From the NCBI GenBank assembly GCA_947629915.1, contig CANRFN010000005.1, positions 1-64,000 on the forward strand: 64,000 nucleotides of DNA. Direction: 5' to 3'. The notes under the pieces were generated by a model that made no database searches, was not told where the DNA came from, and saw only the letters and a program-made list of their open reading frames with translations. A program made the position numbers and the translations under genes. This document shows, piece after piece, positions 24,945 through 33,095 of the stretch (within the stretch, counting starts at the first letter, position 1; each line of letters begins with the position of its first letter). Source of the stretch: an uncultured Oscillospiraceae bacterium. Lineage in GTDB: Bacteria > Bacillota > Clostridia > Oscillospirales > Oscillospiraceae.

Positions 24945-25722
24945 GACCCCGGAGCAGCAGAGGGCCGATCAGGAAAAACTGAATGAGATGAAGGTCAAGT
25001 TTGAGAACGACCGGATCGGCGCTCTGACTGGGTATGACTGTCCGACATGCCGGAACAAGGGCTGGGTCTACTTCCTCCAGGAGGGACAGGTCACGGCCCA
25101 GCGGTGCAAGTGCATGGTGAGGCGGAGAACCTTGGACCGGCTCAAGAAGAGCGGGATGGAGGGGCTGATCAGCCGTCTCACCTTCGACACCTTCGAGACG
25201 CGAGAGTCCTGGCAGCGCACGGCCAAAAGCATTGCCATGAGGTATGCGGAGGAGCCAGCTGGATGGTTCCTGGCCAGTGGCGCTGTCGGGGCTGGAAAGA
25301 CGCACCTCTGCACCGCGATCTGTGGGAGCCTCATCGAGGCCGGGAAGGACGTCCGATATATGCTCTGGACCCAGGACGCCAAGGCACTGAAACGGGACGT
25401 CATGAACTCCGATGTGTATGACGCCATGATGGATCCGTTCAAGAAGGTCCAGGTGCTCTACATAGACGACTTCTTCAAGGCCGGGAGAGATCCCACGGGA
25501 AGGCCGAAAGTGACGGAGGCTGACATTTCTCTGGCTCACGAACTGCTGAACCACCGGTACAACAACCGGAGCCTCATCACGATCATCTCTACGGAGCTCG
25601 ACATCCGGGAGATCATGGACATTGACGCAGCTGTCGGGAGCAGGATCTACGAGATGTCAAAGAACGGAAACATCCTGTCATTCACAGGGAATGACAAGAA
25701 CTACAGACTGAAAGGGAGCTAA
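24856..25722 (+). CDS. DnaC-like helicase loader ATPase
   Basis: 288 aa. An N-terminal zinc site (C62, C65, C84, C86) is followed by an AAA+ domain with Walker A G-A-V-G-A-G-K-T (142-149) and Walker B L-Y-I-D-D-F (201-206). It loads the host replicative helicase at the phage origin. Its start, after GGGAGGTAA, is inside the end of the initiator gene. Confidence 0.88.
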   Translation: MGSPSLQLQDILELVAQRNGPSWVESLNSRTPEQQRADQEKLNEMKVKFENDRIGALTGYDCPTCRNKGWVYFLQEGQVTAQRCKCMVRRRTLDRLKKSGMEGLISRLTFDTFETRESWQRTAKSIAMRYAEEPAGWFLASGAVGAGKTHLCTAICGSLIEAGKDVRYMLWTQDAKALKRDVMNSDVYDAMMDPFKKVQVLYIDDFFKAGRDPTGRPKVTEADISLAHELLNHRYNNRSLITIISTELDIREIMDIDAAVGSRIYEMSKNGNILSFTGNDKNYRLKGS

Positions 25723-25726
25723 GACG

Positions 25727-25897
25727 ATGAGAGAAAAAGTGTGCGGGCTGCTGTGCATACTGGCGTTCCTCTTCCTCCTGGGCACCGCCGGGAGCAGCGA
25801 TCTGGGCTATATCACGCTGCATGAGGCCATGATCCGCAGCGCGATTGGGCTTGCAGTCTTTTGGGTGGCTGGCAAATATGGCGAGATCATCACATAG
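25727..25897 (+). CDS. Small membrane protein, 56 aa
   Basis: ATG 25727 follows AAGGGAG. It has an N-terminal hydrophobic segment (L-L-C-I-L-A-F-L-F-L-L-G) and a second one near the C-terminus, so two membrane helices are likely. It ends in TAG within the start of the RecU gene. Function unknown. Confidence 0.6.
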   Translation: MREKVCGLLCILAFLFLLGTAGSSDLGYITLHEAMIRSAIGLAVFWVAGKYGEIIT

Positions 25898-26441
25898 ACC
25901 GCAGAAAGTGCTTGAGAAGAACCCGCAGAGGCAGCTGAGAGGAGCCAGGAACCGGGCACAGGGCAAGGCCTTTGAACAGAGGCTGATGGAGTCCTTCACC
26001 GCATACCGGAAGGCTGGCGTGGCCGTGATCGGGAAGACACCAGAGCCGATGCGGGTACTCCAGAACCTGGGGAGCGGGAAGTTCATGGCCTGCTTCGAGG
26101 AGAAAGCCCAGCCGGATTTCAAGGGCGTTGTGGCTGGGGGCAGGACGATCCTGTTTGAGGCAAAGCACACTGAGACTGATCGTTTCTCCCAGGACGTGGT
26201 CAAGGCTGTCCAGGCTCAGTACATGAACGATGCCTCGGAGCTTGGCGCCTGGTGCTACGTGATATGCGGATTCGCCACAGGCGGGGTGTACTGCATCCCA
26301 TGGCACACCTGGGTGAATATGAAAGCCCACTGGGGCAGGAAGTACGTAACTGAAGCTGATTTGCAGATCTACCGGGTACCAACCAACAAGGCCGGTGTTC
26401 TGCTGATCCTGAACCATCTGAAAGGAGACAATACGACATGA
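25878..26441 (+). CDS. RecU-like Holliday junction resolvase
   Basis: 187 aa from ATG 25878; the frame is open further upstream. The N-x-A-Q-G-K-A-F-E pattern, the P-D-F-K-G element and the E-A-K-H active-site segment are typical of RecU. It resolves branched phage DNA before packaging. It overlaps the small membrane protein gene. Confidence 0.8.
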   Translation: MARSSHRPQKVLEKNPQRQLRGARNRAQGKAFEQRLMESFTAYRKAGVAVIGKTPEPMRVLQNLGSGKFMACFEEKAQPDFKGVVAGGRTILFEAKHTETDRFSQDVVKAVQAQYMNDASELGAWCYVICGFATGGVYCIPWHTWVNMKAHWGRKYVTEADLQIYRVPTNKAGVLLILNHLKGDNTT

Positions 26442-27001
26442 GCGAGAAATCCATGTATGAGGCCCAGAAGAAGAAGCTCCAGGGCCTCTGCGATGAGCAC
26501 GACCTGATCTTCAAGTTTGATCGGAACAAGTACCCGATCATCCTCACCATCAAGCCGGTCACTGGCTGCGGAGAGCAGATGTCCATGCTGGAGGACAACG
26601 AGGACCGCTACTGTGCCCCGGAGTCCAGCATGACCTGGATCTATGAGGACGGTGCTATCCGCACCAAGGTTACCGGTGGCACGTTCACCATCGCGGAGAC
26701 CGTCCGGAACAAGATCAAGAACATCTTCATGAAGCTCTGCCAGTTCGGCACTGCGTACTTTTTCCGGTACTGCATGGAGACCCATCTGGTGAAGGATGAG
26801 GACCTGCCGAACATTGACGAGGACTCCCCCGAGGAGGACGAGGACAGCGGGACCAGCTTGCCGGATGTGGAGTTCGATGATCCGGATCAGGAGTCCTTTG
26901 AGGAAGCCATGGAGGTTCTGAACGACATGGACGAGGAGTCCGAGGAAGACGATGAGGACACGGAAGAGGATCCGGAGGAGGAAGACCAGGATGGAGACTG
27001 A
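26438..27001 (+). CDS. Hypothetical protein with long acidic tail
   Basis: 187 aa. The first 125 residues are globular. The last 60 are almost entirely Asp/Glu, a possible DNA mimic or a solubility tail. It overlaps RecU by 4 nt. No family recognised. Confidence 0.65.
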   Translation: MSEKSMYEAQKKKLQGLCDEHDLIFKFDRNKYPIILTIKPVTGCGEQMSMLEDNEDRYCAPESSMTWIYEDGAIRTKVTGGTFTIAETVRNKIKNIFMKLCQFGTAYFFRYCMETHLVKDEDLPNIDEDSPEEDEDSGTSLPDVEFDDPDQESFEEAMEVLNDMDEESEEDDEDTEEDPEEEDQDGD

Positions 27002-27182
27002 GAAAGAGCAGGTCCAGGAGGAGCAGCCCGCTGAGGGGACACCTCACCGGGAGGGCTACCCTGCCAGGGGACTCACCAAGGAAGCGTACCGGAGACTCCG
27101 GCGGATGAACAAGGAGGAGCTCAGCAACTTCTTCGCTAACGTCTACCACTCCGGGTATATGGACGGCCTCCGGGCCAGATGA
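26991..27182 (+). CDS. Hypothetical small protein, 63 aa
   Basis: ATG 26991 overlaps the acidic-tail gene. The C-terminal part (K-E-E-L-S-N-F-F-A-N-V-Y-H-S-G-Y-M-D-G) is a likely helical pair seen in small phage proteins. Function unknown. Confidence 0.55.
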   Translation: METEKEQVQEEQPAEGTPHREGYPARGLTKEAYRRLRRMNKEELSNFFANVYHSGYMDGLRAR

Positions 27183-27187
27183 TTTGA

Positions 27188-27219
27188 CCGGGCCTGGGAG
27201 CGGTTCTCCGCTCCTGGGC
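27188..27219 (+). other. GC-rich hairpin between small genes
   Basis: A 13-bp stem with two G-T wobbles around a 4-nt loop directly follows the stop of the 63-aa gene. There is no T-tract, so it is at most a partial terminator or an mRNA stabiliser. Confidence 0.5.
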
Positions 27220-27238
27220 CTTCGGGAAGGAATGAACG

Positions 27239-27505
27239 ATGGAGAAGAAACACTTGAGTGATGCTGACAGAGTAGCAGCAGGAAGGACTATTTGTGGGCA
27301 ATGCTGCTATGGATACACCGCGATTCATGAATGCGCCATCAGTTGCGACATGGATGTTGCAATGGAGACCGGGCAATGCGAGAAGTTCAAGTCGCATCAG
27401 AAAGAGATTGATGATTGGGTGAGACATCACGTCCCCACCATGTACCCTGCTTGTAATGGGGCATTGGCATCCTGCACATGGCCTCCTATGGTGTTGCTTT
27501 GTTAG
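27239..27505 (+). CDS. Cysteine-rich small protein, 88 aa
   Basis: ATG follows AAGGAATG. Seven cysteines (C-G-Q-C-C, C-A-I-S-C, later C) suggest metal binding. The C-terminus past about residue 70 looks like read-through of unrelated sequence. No family recognised. Confidence 0.5.
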   Translation: MEKKHLSDADRVAAGRTICGQCCYGYTAIHECAISCDMDVAMETGQCEKFKSHQKEIDDWVRHHVPTMYPACNGALASCTWPPMVLLC

Positions 27506-27518
27506 TGAGGTGGTTAGC

Positions 27519-27875
27519 GTGGGGATTGATGTAAATGCGCTTCAGGAGTTTGAAGTTTATGCGGAAGATGGAGAAGGGAATCTCGGAGCAGTTATCAGCG
27601 TAAATGGAAAGATTCCTGAATTGAAGGCCCCGATGTTTTATTACTACGAGACGCCGATCTTCGAGGAAGACGTAGATGTGTTTTTGGAGAATCTGTCAAA
27701 GTCTTTGAAACCGTGCCCGCTGTGCGGTGGCCACGATCTGTACATTAGCGATTGCTGGCCTCATCACATCTATTGCATGACGTGCCATCTCAAGATGATG
27801 GCTGGAACTGGTCTTGAATTAGCGGTGTACCGCTGGAATCACGAAGGGAGAGAACCAGATGACCGTGAAGTGTAG
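27519..27875 (+). CDS. Lar-like zinc-ribbon protein
   Basis: 118 aa from GTG 27519, after GAGGTGG; the frame extends upstream to 27456 without support. The C-terminal half is a zinc ribbon (C-P-L-C-G-G ... C-M-T-C ... Y-R-W-N) of the Lar restriction-alleviation type. In lambdoid Rac prophage Lar protects DNA from type I restriction. Only the ribbon supports that here. Confidence 0.6.
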   Translation: MGIDVNALQEFEVYAEDGEGNLGAVISVNGKIPELKAPMFYYYETPIFEEDVDVFLENLSKSLKPCPLCGGHDLYISDCWPHHIYCMTCHLKMMAGTGLELAVYRWNHEGREPDDREV

Positions 27876-28107
27876 GGGCTGTGGTGCTCCGGTGCTGTGG
27901 CTGAAGACGGAATCCGGGAAGAGCATGCCTGTTGACCCGGAGAAGGTTATGTATTGGAAGGTCCGTGGAGGAAAAAAGCGCATTGTGACACCGAACGGAG
28001 AAACGGTGGCTTGCGAGCTGAGCGGAGACCTTCAGGATGCTACGGGAATGGGCTATGTGCCCCACTGGAGCACCTGTCCCAAGTGGAAGGACTTCAAGAA
28101 GAAATAG
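27859..28107 (+). CDS. Small zinc-ribbon protein, 82 aa
   Basis: Starts C-R-G-C-G-A-P and ends with C-P-K-W near the terminus. It has the look of the small phage proteins with W-x-x-T-x-x-G-K-x-M-P-V-D. It overlaps the Lar-like gene. The exact function is unknown. Confidence 0.65.
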   Translation: MTVKCRGCGAPVLWLKTESGKSMPVDPEKVMYWKVRGGKKRIVTPNGETVACELSGDLQDATGMGYVPHWSTCPKWKDFKKK

Positions 28108-28117
28108 GAGCGATGAG

Positions 28118-28453
28118 ATGAACAAGGACACCCAGGGTGCATACAAAGAGTTGCTGAGCGTATACAACCGCTGCAACGAAGATTGTGAGCACTGCGATGA
28201 TTACGATGATGCGGAGGATACCTGTAAGTGGGAACTGGCGCTTGGTGGCTATCCGCCAAACTGGACTCTTGGGCGCCTCCGGATGAACGACAAGGAACTT
28301 GAGATCATGCGGGCGTTTGATGCCAATGCAGTGAAAAGAGATTGTGAGCATTTCTCATTCTACAGAGGGGATGTCTTGCATGCCATGGTTTCTTTCCCAG
28401 GAGGCTCTACCCTGTTTGATTGGCTCGAAGATGATGAGCGTGAAGTGATATGA
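28118..28453 (+). CDS. Hypothetical cysteine-containing protein, 111 aa
   Basis: ATG 28118 follows TAGGAG. The N-terminus has C-N-E-D-C-E-H-C and a later C-K-W, a possible metal site. It overlaps the next gene by 4 nt (ATGA). No family recognised. Confidence 0.6.
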   Translation: MNKDTQGAYKELLSVYNRCNEDCEHCDDYDDAEDTCKWELALGGYPPNWTLGRLRMNDKELEIMRAFDANAVKRDCEHFSFYRGDVLHAMVSFPGGSTLFDWLEDDEREVI

Positions 28454-28620
28454 AAAGGCTTGGAAACATGACGGTGGATGAGCTGATTGAGTACTGCGAT
28501 CACCATGATTGCGAGTTGCTCGATAACTGCAAGCTCAAATGTATTTGCTATAAGGATATTGTGTATTGGGACGATCATGCCGATGAGGAGATACCGACCA
28601 CCGAGGAGAAAGGAGCGTGA
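28450..28620 (+). CDS. Small paralogous protein, copy 1 (56 aa)
   Basis: Starts M-K-R-L-G-N-M-T-V-D-E-L-I-E-Y-C-D and has C-K-L-K-C near the middle. It is a tandem paralogue of the gene at 28627. The two genes share their first 17 residues closely and diverge after. Confidence 0.6.
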   Translation: MKRLGNMTVDELIEYCDHHDCELLDNCKLKCICYKDIVYWDDHADEEIPTTEEKGA

Positions 28621-28626
28621 GACGAT

Positions 28627-28800
28627 ATGAAAAGGCTCGGAGATCTGACGATTGATGAACTGAAGGAGTACTGCGACGATAACAAGGACAGGGTCCGCGA
28701 CACATGCGGAAACTGCAAGCTGTTTAACCTGAACAAAGGCCCGTGCACTGACATGCTGATTACCTTGGACCCTGATCTGGAGGTACCGATTGATGACTGA
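28627..28800 (+). CDS. Small paralogous protein, copy 2 (57 aa)
   Basis: Starts M-K-R-L-G-D-L-T-I-D-E-L-K-E-Y-C-D, matching copy 1, with C-G-N-C-K-L-F. It starts 6 nt after copy 1 ends, consistent with a tandem duplication. Its end overlaps the next gene. Confidence 0.6.
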   Translation: MKRLGDLTIDELKEYCDDNKDRVRDTCGNCKLFNLNKGPCTDMLITLDPDLEVPIDD

Positions 28801-28945
28801 GATCTACGACAAGACCGTCTCAGACTGGCTGTATGACGTGATGCACTCTGAAAGCATGCAGGAGTTTGAACGCCATACCAGCTATGTGATGGAGATTCTG
28901 GAAGACACAAGGAAAGCGCTGGAGGCCCCAAGCAGCGGGCATTAA
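28793..28945 (+). CDS. Hypothetical helical protein, 50 aa
   Basis: ATG lies inside the end of copy 2 and the peptide reads as one long amphipathic helix (W-L-Y-D-V-M-H-S-E-S-M-Q-E-F). Support comes from overlap spacing only. Confidence 0.45.
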   Translation: MTEIYDKTVSDWLYDVMHSESMQEFERHTSYVMEILEDTRKALEAPSSGH

Positions 28946-28953
28946 CGGACCAA

Positions 28954-29019
28954 ATTCGCACGAGAGGGGCCGGGGTAATATCCAAGCATTCCCCCGCCCC
29001 CTCCGCGCTCCCTGAGCGC
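28954..29019. repeat. Palindromic element D
   Basis: It has ATTCGC then GAGAG, a GC stem (28962-28975 with 28991-29003) and the 12-nt string ATATCCAAGCAT (28978-28989), which is identical in element B. A GCGCT/AGCGC hairpin (29005-29009 with 29015-29019) ends it, as in element B. It sits between two genes just before an AAGGAG site. Confidence 0.55.
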
Positions 29020-29043
29020 AAATAAGAAGGAGTGGCAGATAGC

Positions 29044-29472
29044 ATGTGGACCTACATCAACTACGATGACAAGAAGGGCTTCTCTGACCCGATTGTGATC
29101 AGAGACTGGCCCTTTACGATGGCGGAGATCACAACCAGGCGGGAAGAGATCTTCACCTTCATGAACAACAACGGTGTTGGCTACGACCGCAGCGGATACA
29201 TCGGGCTGCTGCTCGGATTCGGCCCACCGGAGAACCGGCAGCAGATGCTGGACCGTCTGGCCATCTTCTCTGCTGGATGGGTGGAGACCTACCCCGGAAA
29301 GCCTGTCAAATGGGACAGGGGCGGATTCAAAATCTGGGAGAAGAGCGCAAAGAGCGTGACCGTGTACTTCTCCGATGATTACAACCCGGTTGAGGACTGG
29401 TACGTAGTGCACTATGAGTTGAATATGACCTCAGGCTATTGCAGGAGAGATTACTGCAAGTACTACAAGTGA
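29044..29472 (+). CDS. Hypothetical protein, 142 aa
   Basis: ATG 29044 follows AAGGAG. Aromatic-rich, no transmembrane segment and no motif I recognise (M-W-T-Y-I-N-Y-D-D-K-K-G at the N-terminus). Part of the accessory run. Confidence 0.6.
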   Translation: MWTYINYDDKKGFSDPIVIRDWPFTMAEITTRREEIFTFMNNNGVGYDRSGYIGLLLGFGPPENRQQMLDRLAIFSAGWVETYPGKPVKWDRGGFKIWEKSAKSVTVYFSDDYNPVEDWYVVHYELNMTSGYCRRDYCKYYK

Positions 29473-29484
29473 GGTGATGAGTGC

Positions 29485-29958
29485 ATGGAATGGATAAGCG
29501 TTGATGATCGGCTCCCGGAGCGGGAGGGCTTGCTTGATGATGAAGTTGAGTATTGTTTGGTGGCGCTGAAAGACGGAACGGTGACGGTCTGCGGATATGA
29601 AATAGATGGATGGAGCGAGTGGGACAATTACGGCCCTTATGATGAGGATTACGGAGTCCGGCACTTGAACACTGAAGACATCACGCACTGGATGCCCGAG
29701 AAAGTATATGCAGCCAGGAACATTGACGATGTGCAACTGGAAGTATTCAAGGCCAGCGAAAGACTTCCTGAGCCTGGGCAGAGAGTGATTATTTATTACA
29801 AACTAGAGTTTTACCCATACGACTACACACACTATGCATGCAGGGTTGATGAAGGCGGAGAGATAAACAAATACGATACGTTTGGGTATATACCTGGATG
29901 TGAGAAGTATGAGTATTGGGCAGCATTTCCGAAACCGCCGAAGGAGGTGCAGGCATGA
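29485..29958 (+). CDS. DUF551-like protein, 157 aa
   Basis: The N-terminal W-I-S-V-D-D-R-L-P-E and the T-H-W-M-P element match DUF551, and a second half-copy (A-S-E-R-L-P-E-P-G-Q-R-V) follows. DUF551 occurs in phage accessory regions; its function is unknown. Confidence 0.65.
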   Translation: MEWISVDDRLPEREGLLDDEVEYCLVALKDGTVTVCGYEIDGWSEWDNYGPYDEDYGVRHLNTEDITHWMPEKVYAARNIDDVQLEVFKASERLPEPGQRVIIYYKLEFYPYDYTHYACRVDEGGEINKYDTFGYIPGCEKYEYWAAFPKPPKEVQA

Positions 29959-30329
29959 TTTCGATTCCGATGTGTAGCAACTGCGAGCACTATTGCAGGG
30001 AGATGAGCAGATGCAGTAATAGCGGGGCTTGGAGAGCTCCGCAAGACCATTGCCCTGGGTGGGCAGCGGTGCATGGAGAGTGGGTCCCGATGAGATTGTC
30101 GAGGCCGTTCTATGACGAGGACGTCACCGTGCTTCTCGTGAGGGATAGCCAGAGCATGATTGATGTGCGTGAGATGGTCGCAAACTTTGGGGAGTTGTCC
30201 TGGAAGTTCGATGGGATATCCAACGAAGAACTGGCTGGATACCGGGTGCTCTTCTGGATGCGTCATCCGGACAAACCGAACATGAGAGCAGTCATTGAGG
30301 AGATCGGGAATGGTGAAAAGGTGTTTTAA
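29955..30329 (+). CDS. Small protein, paralogue pair member 1 (124 aa)
   Basis: ATG 29955 follows AAGGAGGTG. An N-terminal Cys set (C-S-N-C-E-H-Y-C) is followed by H-G-E-W-V-P-M and, near the end, L-F-W-M-R-H-P. The gene at 30310 shares all these features, so the two are diverged tandem copies. Overlaps DUF551 gene by 4 nt. Confidence 0.65.
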   Translation: MISIPMCSNCEHYCREMSRCSNSGAWRAPQDHCPGWAAVHGEWVPMRLSRPFYDEDVTVLLVRDSQSMIDVREMVANFGELSWKFDGISNEELAGYRVLFWMRHPDKPNMRAVIEEIGNGEKVF

Positions 30330-30690
30330 CTGCGAGGACTATCTTCCGTACACCGCAGGTATCTGCGGGGCTGATGGTGGGCCAGCAAATGAGAACTTTT
30401 CAGAGACCTGCGAAAGCTGGATCCCGAAGCACGGTGAGTGGATCCCAATGAGTGTTGCATGGCCTGATGAGGATGAGGTTGTTTCGGTCCTTCTGGTGGT
30501 GTTCACGGATGAGAATTACACCGAAGCTAAGAATGCGATTGTGACTCCAGCAAGGTTTGGACATTTTGGGTTTAGCTTTGATGCTCTTTATCATGTTCCG
30601 GAACACTCCAGAGCACTTTTCTGGATGCGTCCACCGAAACTGCCTGAGCTCTCCGATATCATGCAGGAGATGAGAAAACATGCACGTTGA
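30310..30690 (+). CDS. Small protein, paralogue pair member 2 (126 aa)
   Basis: ATG 30310 lies inside the end of member 1. C-F-N-C-E-D-Y, H-G-E-W-I-P-M and L-F-W-M-R-P-P align with the first copy. The middle part is divergent. Unknown role. Confidence 0.65.
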   Translation: MVKRCFNCEDYLPYTAGICGADGGPANENFSETCESWIPKHGEWIPMSVAWPDEDEVVSVLLVVFTDENYTEAKNAIVTPARFGHFGFSFDALYHVPEHSRALFWMRPPKLPELSDIMQEMRKHAR

Positions 30691-30961
30691 GACGGCCAGG
30701 ACATGCCAAAACTGCGGGACATGGAATGCCATGCGGTGTGGGTTTGACTCCGGCTGTGATGAGTGGACACCGGATTGTGTCCATTGGTATGACGCGGAGG
30801 AGATCCCACCGCCGGCAGGAGATATCATAGGGCTCAGCAAAAGCGGAGAGATGATGCTTGGCGAGTATTTCAAGGGAGCGCTGATCTGCACCGGGTACAC
30901 GCTGGAGCACGTTGTGTGCTGGGCAAGACCACTTCCAAGGCCAGAACAAAGCGCTGAGTGA
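30680..30961 (+). CDS. Hypothetical cysteine-containing protein, 93 aa
   Basis: Starts with C-Q-N-C-G-T-W and a later C-G-F-D-S-G-C, a possible zinc site similar in layout to the two preceding paralogues. It overlaps both neighbours. Confidence 0.6.
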   Translation: MHVETARTCQNCGTWNAMRCGFDSGCDEWTPDCVHWYDAEEIPPPAGDIIGLSKSGEMMLGEYFKGALICTGYTLEHVVCWARPLPRPEQSAE

Positions 30962-31206
30962 TGAGTAAAGGCGATGCAAAAAAGTTGTGGGCTGAGCGCT
31001 GTTTGGAGACAGGATGTGGGCCATATCTGTTGGAAGAAAAGAACGGCGTCAGTCTGTTTATGACGAAGGATCCATACGTGGTCCAAAACACAACATTCTA
31101 CAATTCTCCGGTATATCACATCTGGACCGATGATGACTGGCTGACAACGATGGACTACGTGGAAGGGTACAAAATATGGGAAAACAGAGCGAAGGAGCGA
31201 AGTTGA
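30961..31206 (+). CDS. Hypothetical protein, 81 aa
   Basis: ATG at 30961 is preceded by an in-frame GTG-ATG; the overlap with the previous stop supports the ATG. Ends in an aromatic motif (H-I-W-T-D-D-D-W). No family recognised. Confidence 0.55.
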   Translation: MSKGDAKKLWAERCLETGCGPYLLEEKNGVSLFMTKDPYVVQNTTFYNSPVYHIWTDDDWLTTMDYVEGYKIWENRAKERS

Positions 31207-31246
31207 TGTCAGTAATCAGTTATTCTTTAATCGTGGTGGTGGGAAC

Positions 31247-31615
31247 ATGGTACTGATCGCAAAGGCGCCATGCAAGGTATGTAACGCTACTGAGTGCATT
31301 GGATGTATTTTGAATAACCACAGAAAAGAAGCTCAGGTACGTTGTGAGAACAAGGATTGCTTTGCGAACAGTTCGCTTGATGGATGTGAGCTTTTCTTGG
31401 ATGAGTATTGCAAGGCGTCTACAAGTTACAAGATGAAGAATTATTCTTTTGATATTCGCATTTTGGGTAATGACGGATATGTCATGGACGGAGAGCTTAT
31501 GAGGTGTGCGGAAGCTGCAAGAGTTGCAGATTTGCCGGAAGACATCAAAAAAGAGCTTGAGGAACTGCGATATTTGGTGATTGGGAAAACACACAAAGGA
31601 GATTCAAAGCAGTGA
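31247..31615 (+). CDS. Hypothetical cysteine-rich protein, 122 aa
   Basis: N-terminal C-K-V-C, C-I-G-C and C-E-N-K-D-C motifs suggest zinc binding. The C-terminal part is helical. It overlaps the start of the next gene (GTGA). Confidence 0.6.
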   Translation: MVLIAKAPCKVCNATECIGCILNNHRKEAQVRCENKDCFANSSLDGCELFLDEYCKASTSYKMKNYSFDIRILGNDGYVMDGELMRCAEAARVADLPEDIKKELEELRYLVIGKTHKGDSKQ

Positions 31616-31800
31616 CAACGTTCTACACAACGATGGCGGTGCTGTTCATCGCCCTGGCTATCCTGGTGGTTGTGATGATCGTGGCCACTGCGAAGATGCG
31701 CCTGTTCTCCCCTGCCCTGGCTGCGTTGCTGGCCTTGACGCTGATCACGGTGATTGCCACAGCATGTCTTATGCTCTGGATGTCGATGGGAGGTCGATAG
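31612..31800 (+). CDS. Two-helix membrane protein, 62 aa (holin-like size)
   Basis: Two hydrophobic helices (residues about 8-26 and 36-56) separated by a short K-M-R-L-F-S loop. Its position just before a transglycosylase makes a holin or spanin-like role possible, but position is the only evidence. Confidence 0.55.
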   Translation: MTTFYTTMAVLFIALAILVVVMIVATAKMRLFSPALAALLALTLITVIATACLMLWMSMGGR

Positions 31801-31801
31801 C

Positions 31802-32029
31802 GTGGACATGAAGCAACTTGAGGAAGTTTTCGATGGCGTGAACCCTGCGATGAAGAACTGCGGATATGCAGGCCAGGATGGGAATCAGATCAGGGTGGTA
31901 TTTGGGAAGCGCTGCGACAGATGCCAGTATTGGGACATGACCTGCATCTGTCTGTGCGAGGGAGGCCCGCATGAGGGAGAGACCATGCAGGGCTTCCAGG
32001 TCTGCGACAAGTTCGAGAGGAGGTCCTAG
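31802..32029 (+). CDS. Small cysteine-rich protein, 75 aa
   Basis: GTG 31802 has GGGAGG 8 nt upstream; an internal ATG at 31808 is the alternative. C-D-R-C-Q-Y-W-D-M-T-C-I-C-L-C is a dense Cys cluster. No family recognised. Confidence 0.6.
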   Translation: MDMKQLEEVFDGVNPAMKNCGYAGQDGNQIRVVFGKRCDRCQYWDMTCICLCEGGPHEGETMQGFQVCDKFERRS

Positions 32030-32030
32030 C

Positions 32031-32549
32031 ATGTTGTTTAAGCTGAGATGGTTCCAGGTGATAGATCTGCTCCTGGTGCTCATCGTCCTGTTTGCGCTGT
32101 TCGGTGTATCCCGGGCATCCGCTCCGGTCTATGACGGAGTCGGAGACGATATCGAAATCCCGGACTGGTGGAAGCCGTTCACCTATCGCCCCGCCATTCC
32201 GCTCAGTGAGTGTTTGCAGTGCATTCTGTGGAATGCCTGCTTGGAATATGACGTACCGATTGACTACGTATTAGCTATCATCGAGACGGAAAGCGGATTT
32301 CAAGTCAATGCGGATTCGGGCGTGGCCCATGGATTGATGCAGTTGCACAAGTACTACTTCGACCCGAATATGCCTCCCGGCGAGAACATCATAGCCGGGG
32401 TTAAGCTCCTCCGGGAGCATTACGACAGGTACGGGAACTGGCCAGCAGCCATCACCGCTTATGCTGTCGGCCACGACAACGGGACCAGGGCCTATTGGAT
32501 GATCATCGAATACCGGGCGCAGCACTGGAAAGAGGTCATGGAGTCATGA
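32031..32549 (+). CDS. Lytic transglycosylase (SLT-like) with N-terminal membrane anchor
   Basis: 172 aa. A hydrophobic N-terminus (about 8-28) is a signal or anchor. The lysozyme-like domain has I-I-E-T-E-S-G-F with catalytic Glu87 and G-L-M-Q-L (101-105). It cleaves peptidoglycan, probably for entry or lysis. ATG 32031 follows GAGGAGG. Confidence 0.85.
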   Translation: MLFKLRWFQVIDLLLVLIVLFALFGVSRASAPVYDGVGDDIEIPDWWKPFTYRPAIPLSECLQCILWNACLEYDVPIDYVLAIIETESGFQVNADSGVAHGLMQLHKYYFDPNMPPGENIIAGVKLLREHYDRYGNWPAAITAYAVGHDNGTRAYWMIIEYRAQHWKEVMES

Positions 32550-33091
32550 GAAGGCCGTATTCACTGGGAGAACTGCAAAAGATCAGCCCAGGAGACCGGG
32601 TGTACGTGGAGCGATTCTTCAGAGGTGAGAACCGGCACGGGATGGCAACGTGGATCCGTGCGGAGGAAGGGTGGACATGCTCATTTAAGCCGGATTCGAG
32701 CGAGCATAACGATTTCTGCTCATCTAAGGAGTACGGCAAGACATGGAGAGTGTGGCCGGAGGAGCCATTTGAGGCTGAACGGAGATGGGCCGGATGGCCT
32801 CCGTACACATTCGAGGAGACTGCGGATATCAAACGAGGCCACAAGGTGTGGGTGTCCTATCCGATCAAGGGGAACATCCTCCGAGTGGTCCAGGTGACAG
32901 CAAAACGAGTGGCCAGGCAGAGAGACGGCATCTTCAAGTTTGAGGGCGGAGAACTCAGCTTCGAGAAGTACGGTGTGACATGGTTCCTCTGGAGGCGGAA
33001 ACCCACCGATGCTGATCTGCGGGACGCTCTCACGGCTGGAGTGTATGAGTTTCTGAAAAGGACTATCGGGAAAATAACAACGGAGGAGTGA
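32546..33091 (+). CDS. Paralogous 'W-R-L-W' family, two-unit protein (181 aa)
   Basis: It holds two copies of a domain of about 80 residues. The first ends Y-G-K-T-W-R-V-W-P-E-E-P and the second Y-G-V-T-W-F-L-W-R-R-K-P-T. The same ending occurs in the genes at 33096, 33347, 33574 and 34234. No known family recognised. Overlaps the transglycosylase by 4 nt. Confidence 0.65.
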   Translation: MRRPYSLGELQKISPGDRVYVERFFRGENRHGMATWIRAEEGWTCSFKPDSSEHNDFCSSKEYGKTWRVWPEEPFEAERRWAGWPPYTFEETADIKRGHKVWVSYPIKGNILRVVQVTAKRVARQRDGIFKFEGGELSFEKYGVTWFLWRRKPTDADLRDALTAGVYEFLKRTIGKITTEE

Positions 33092-33095
33092 AAGC

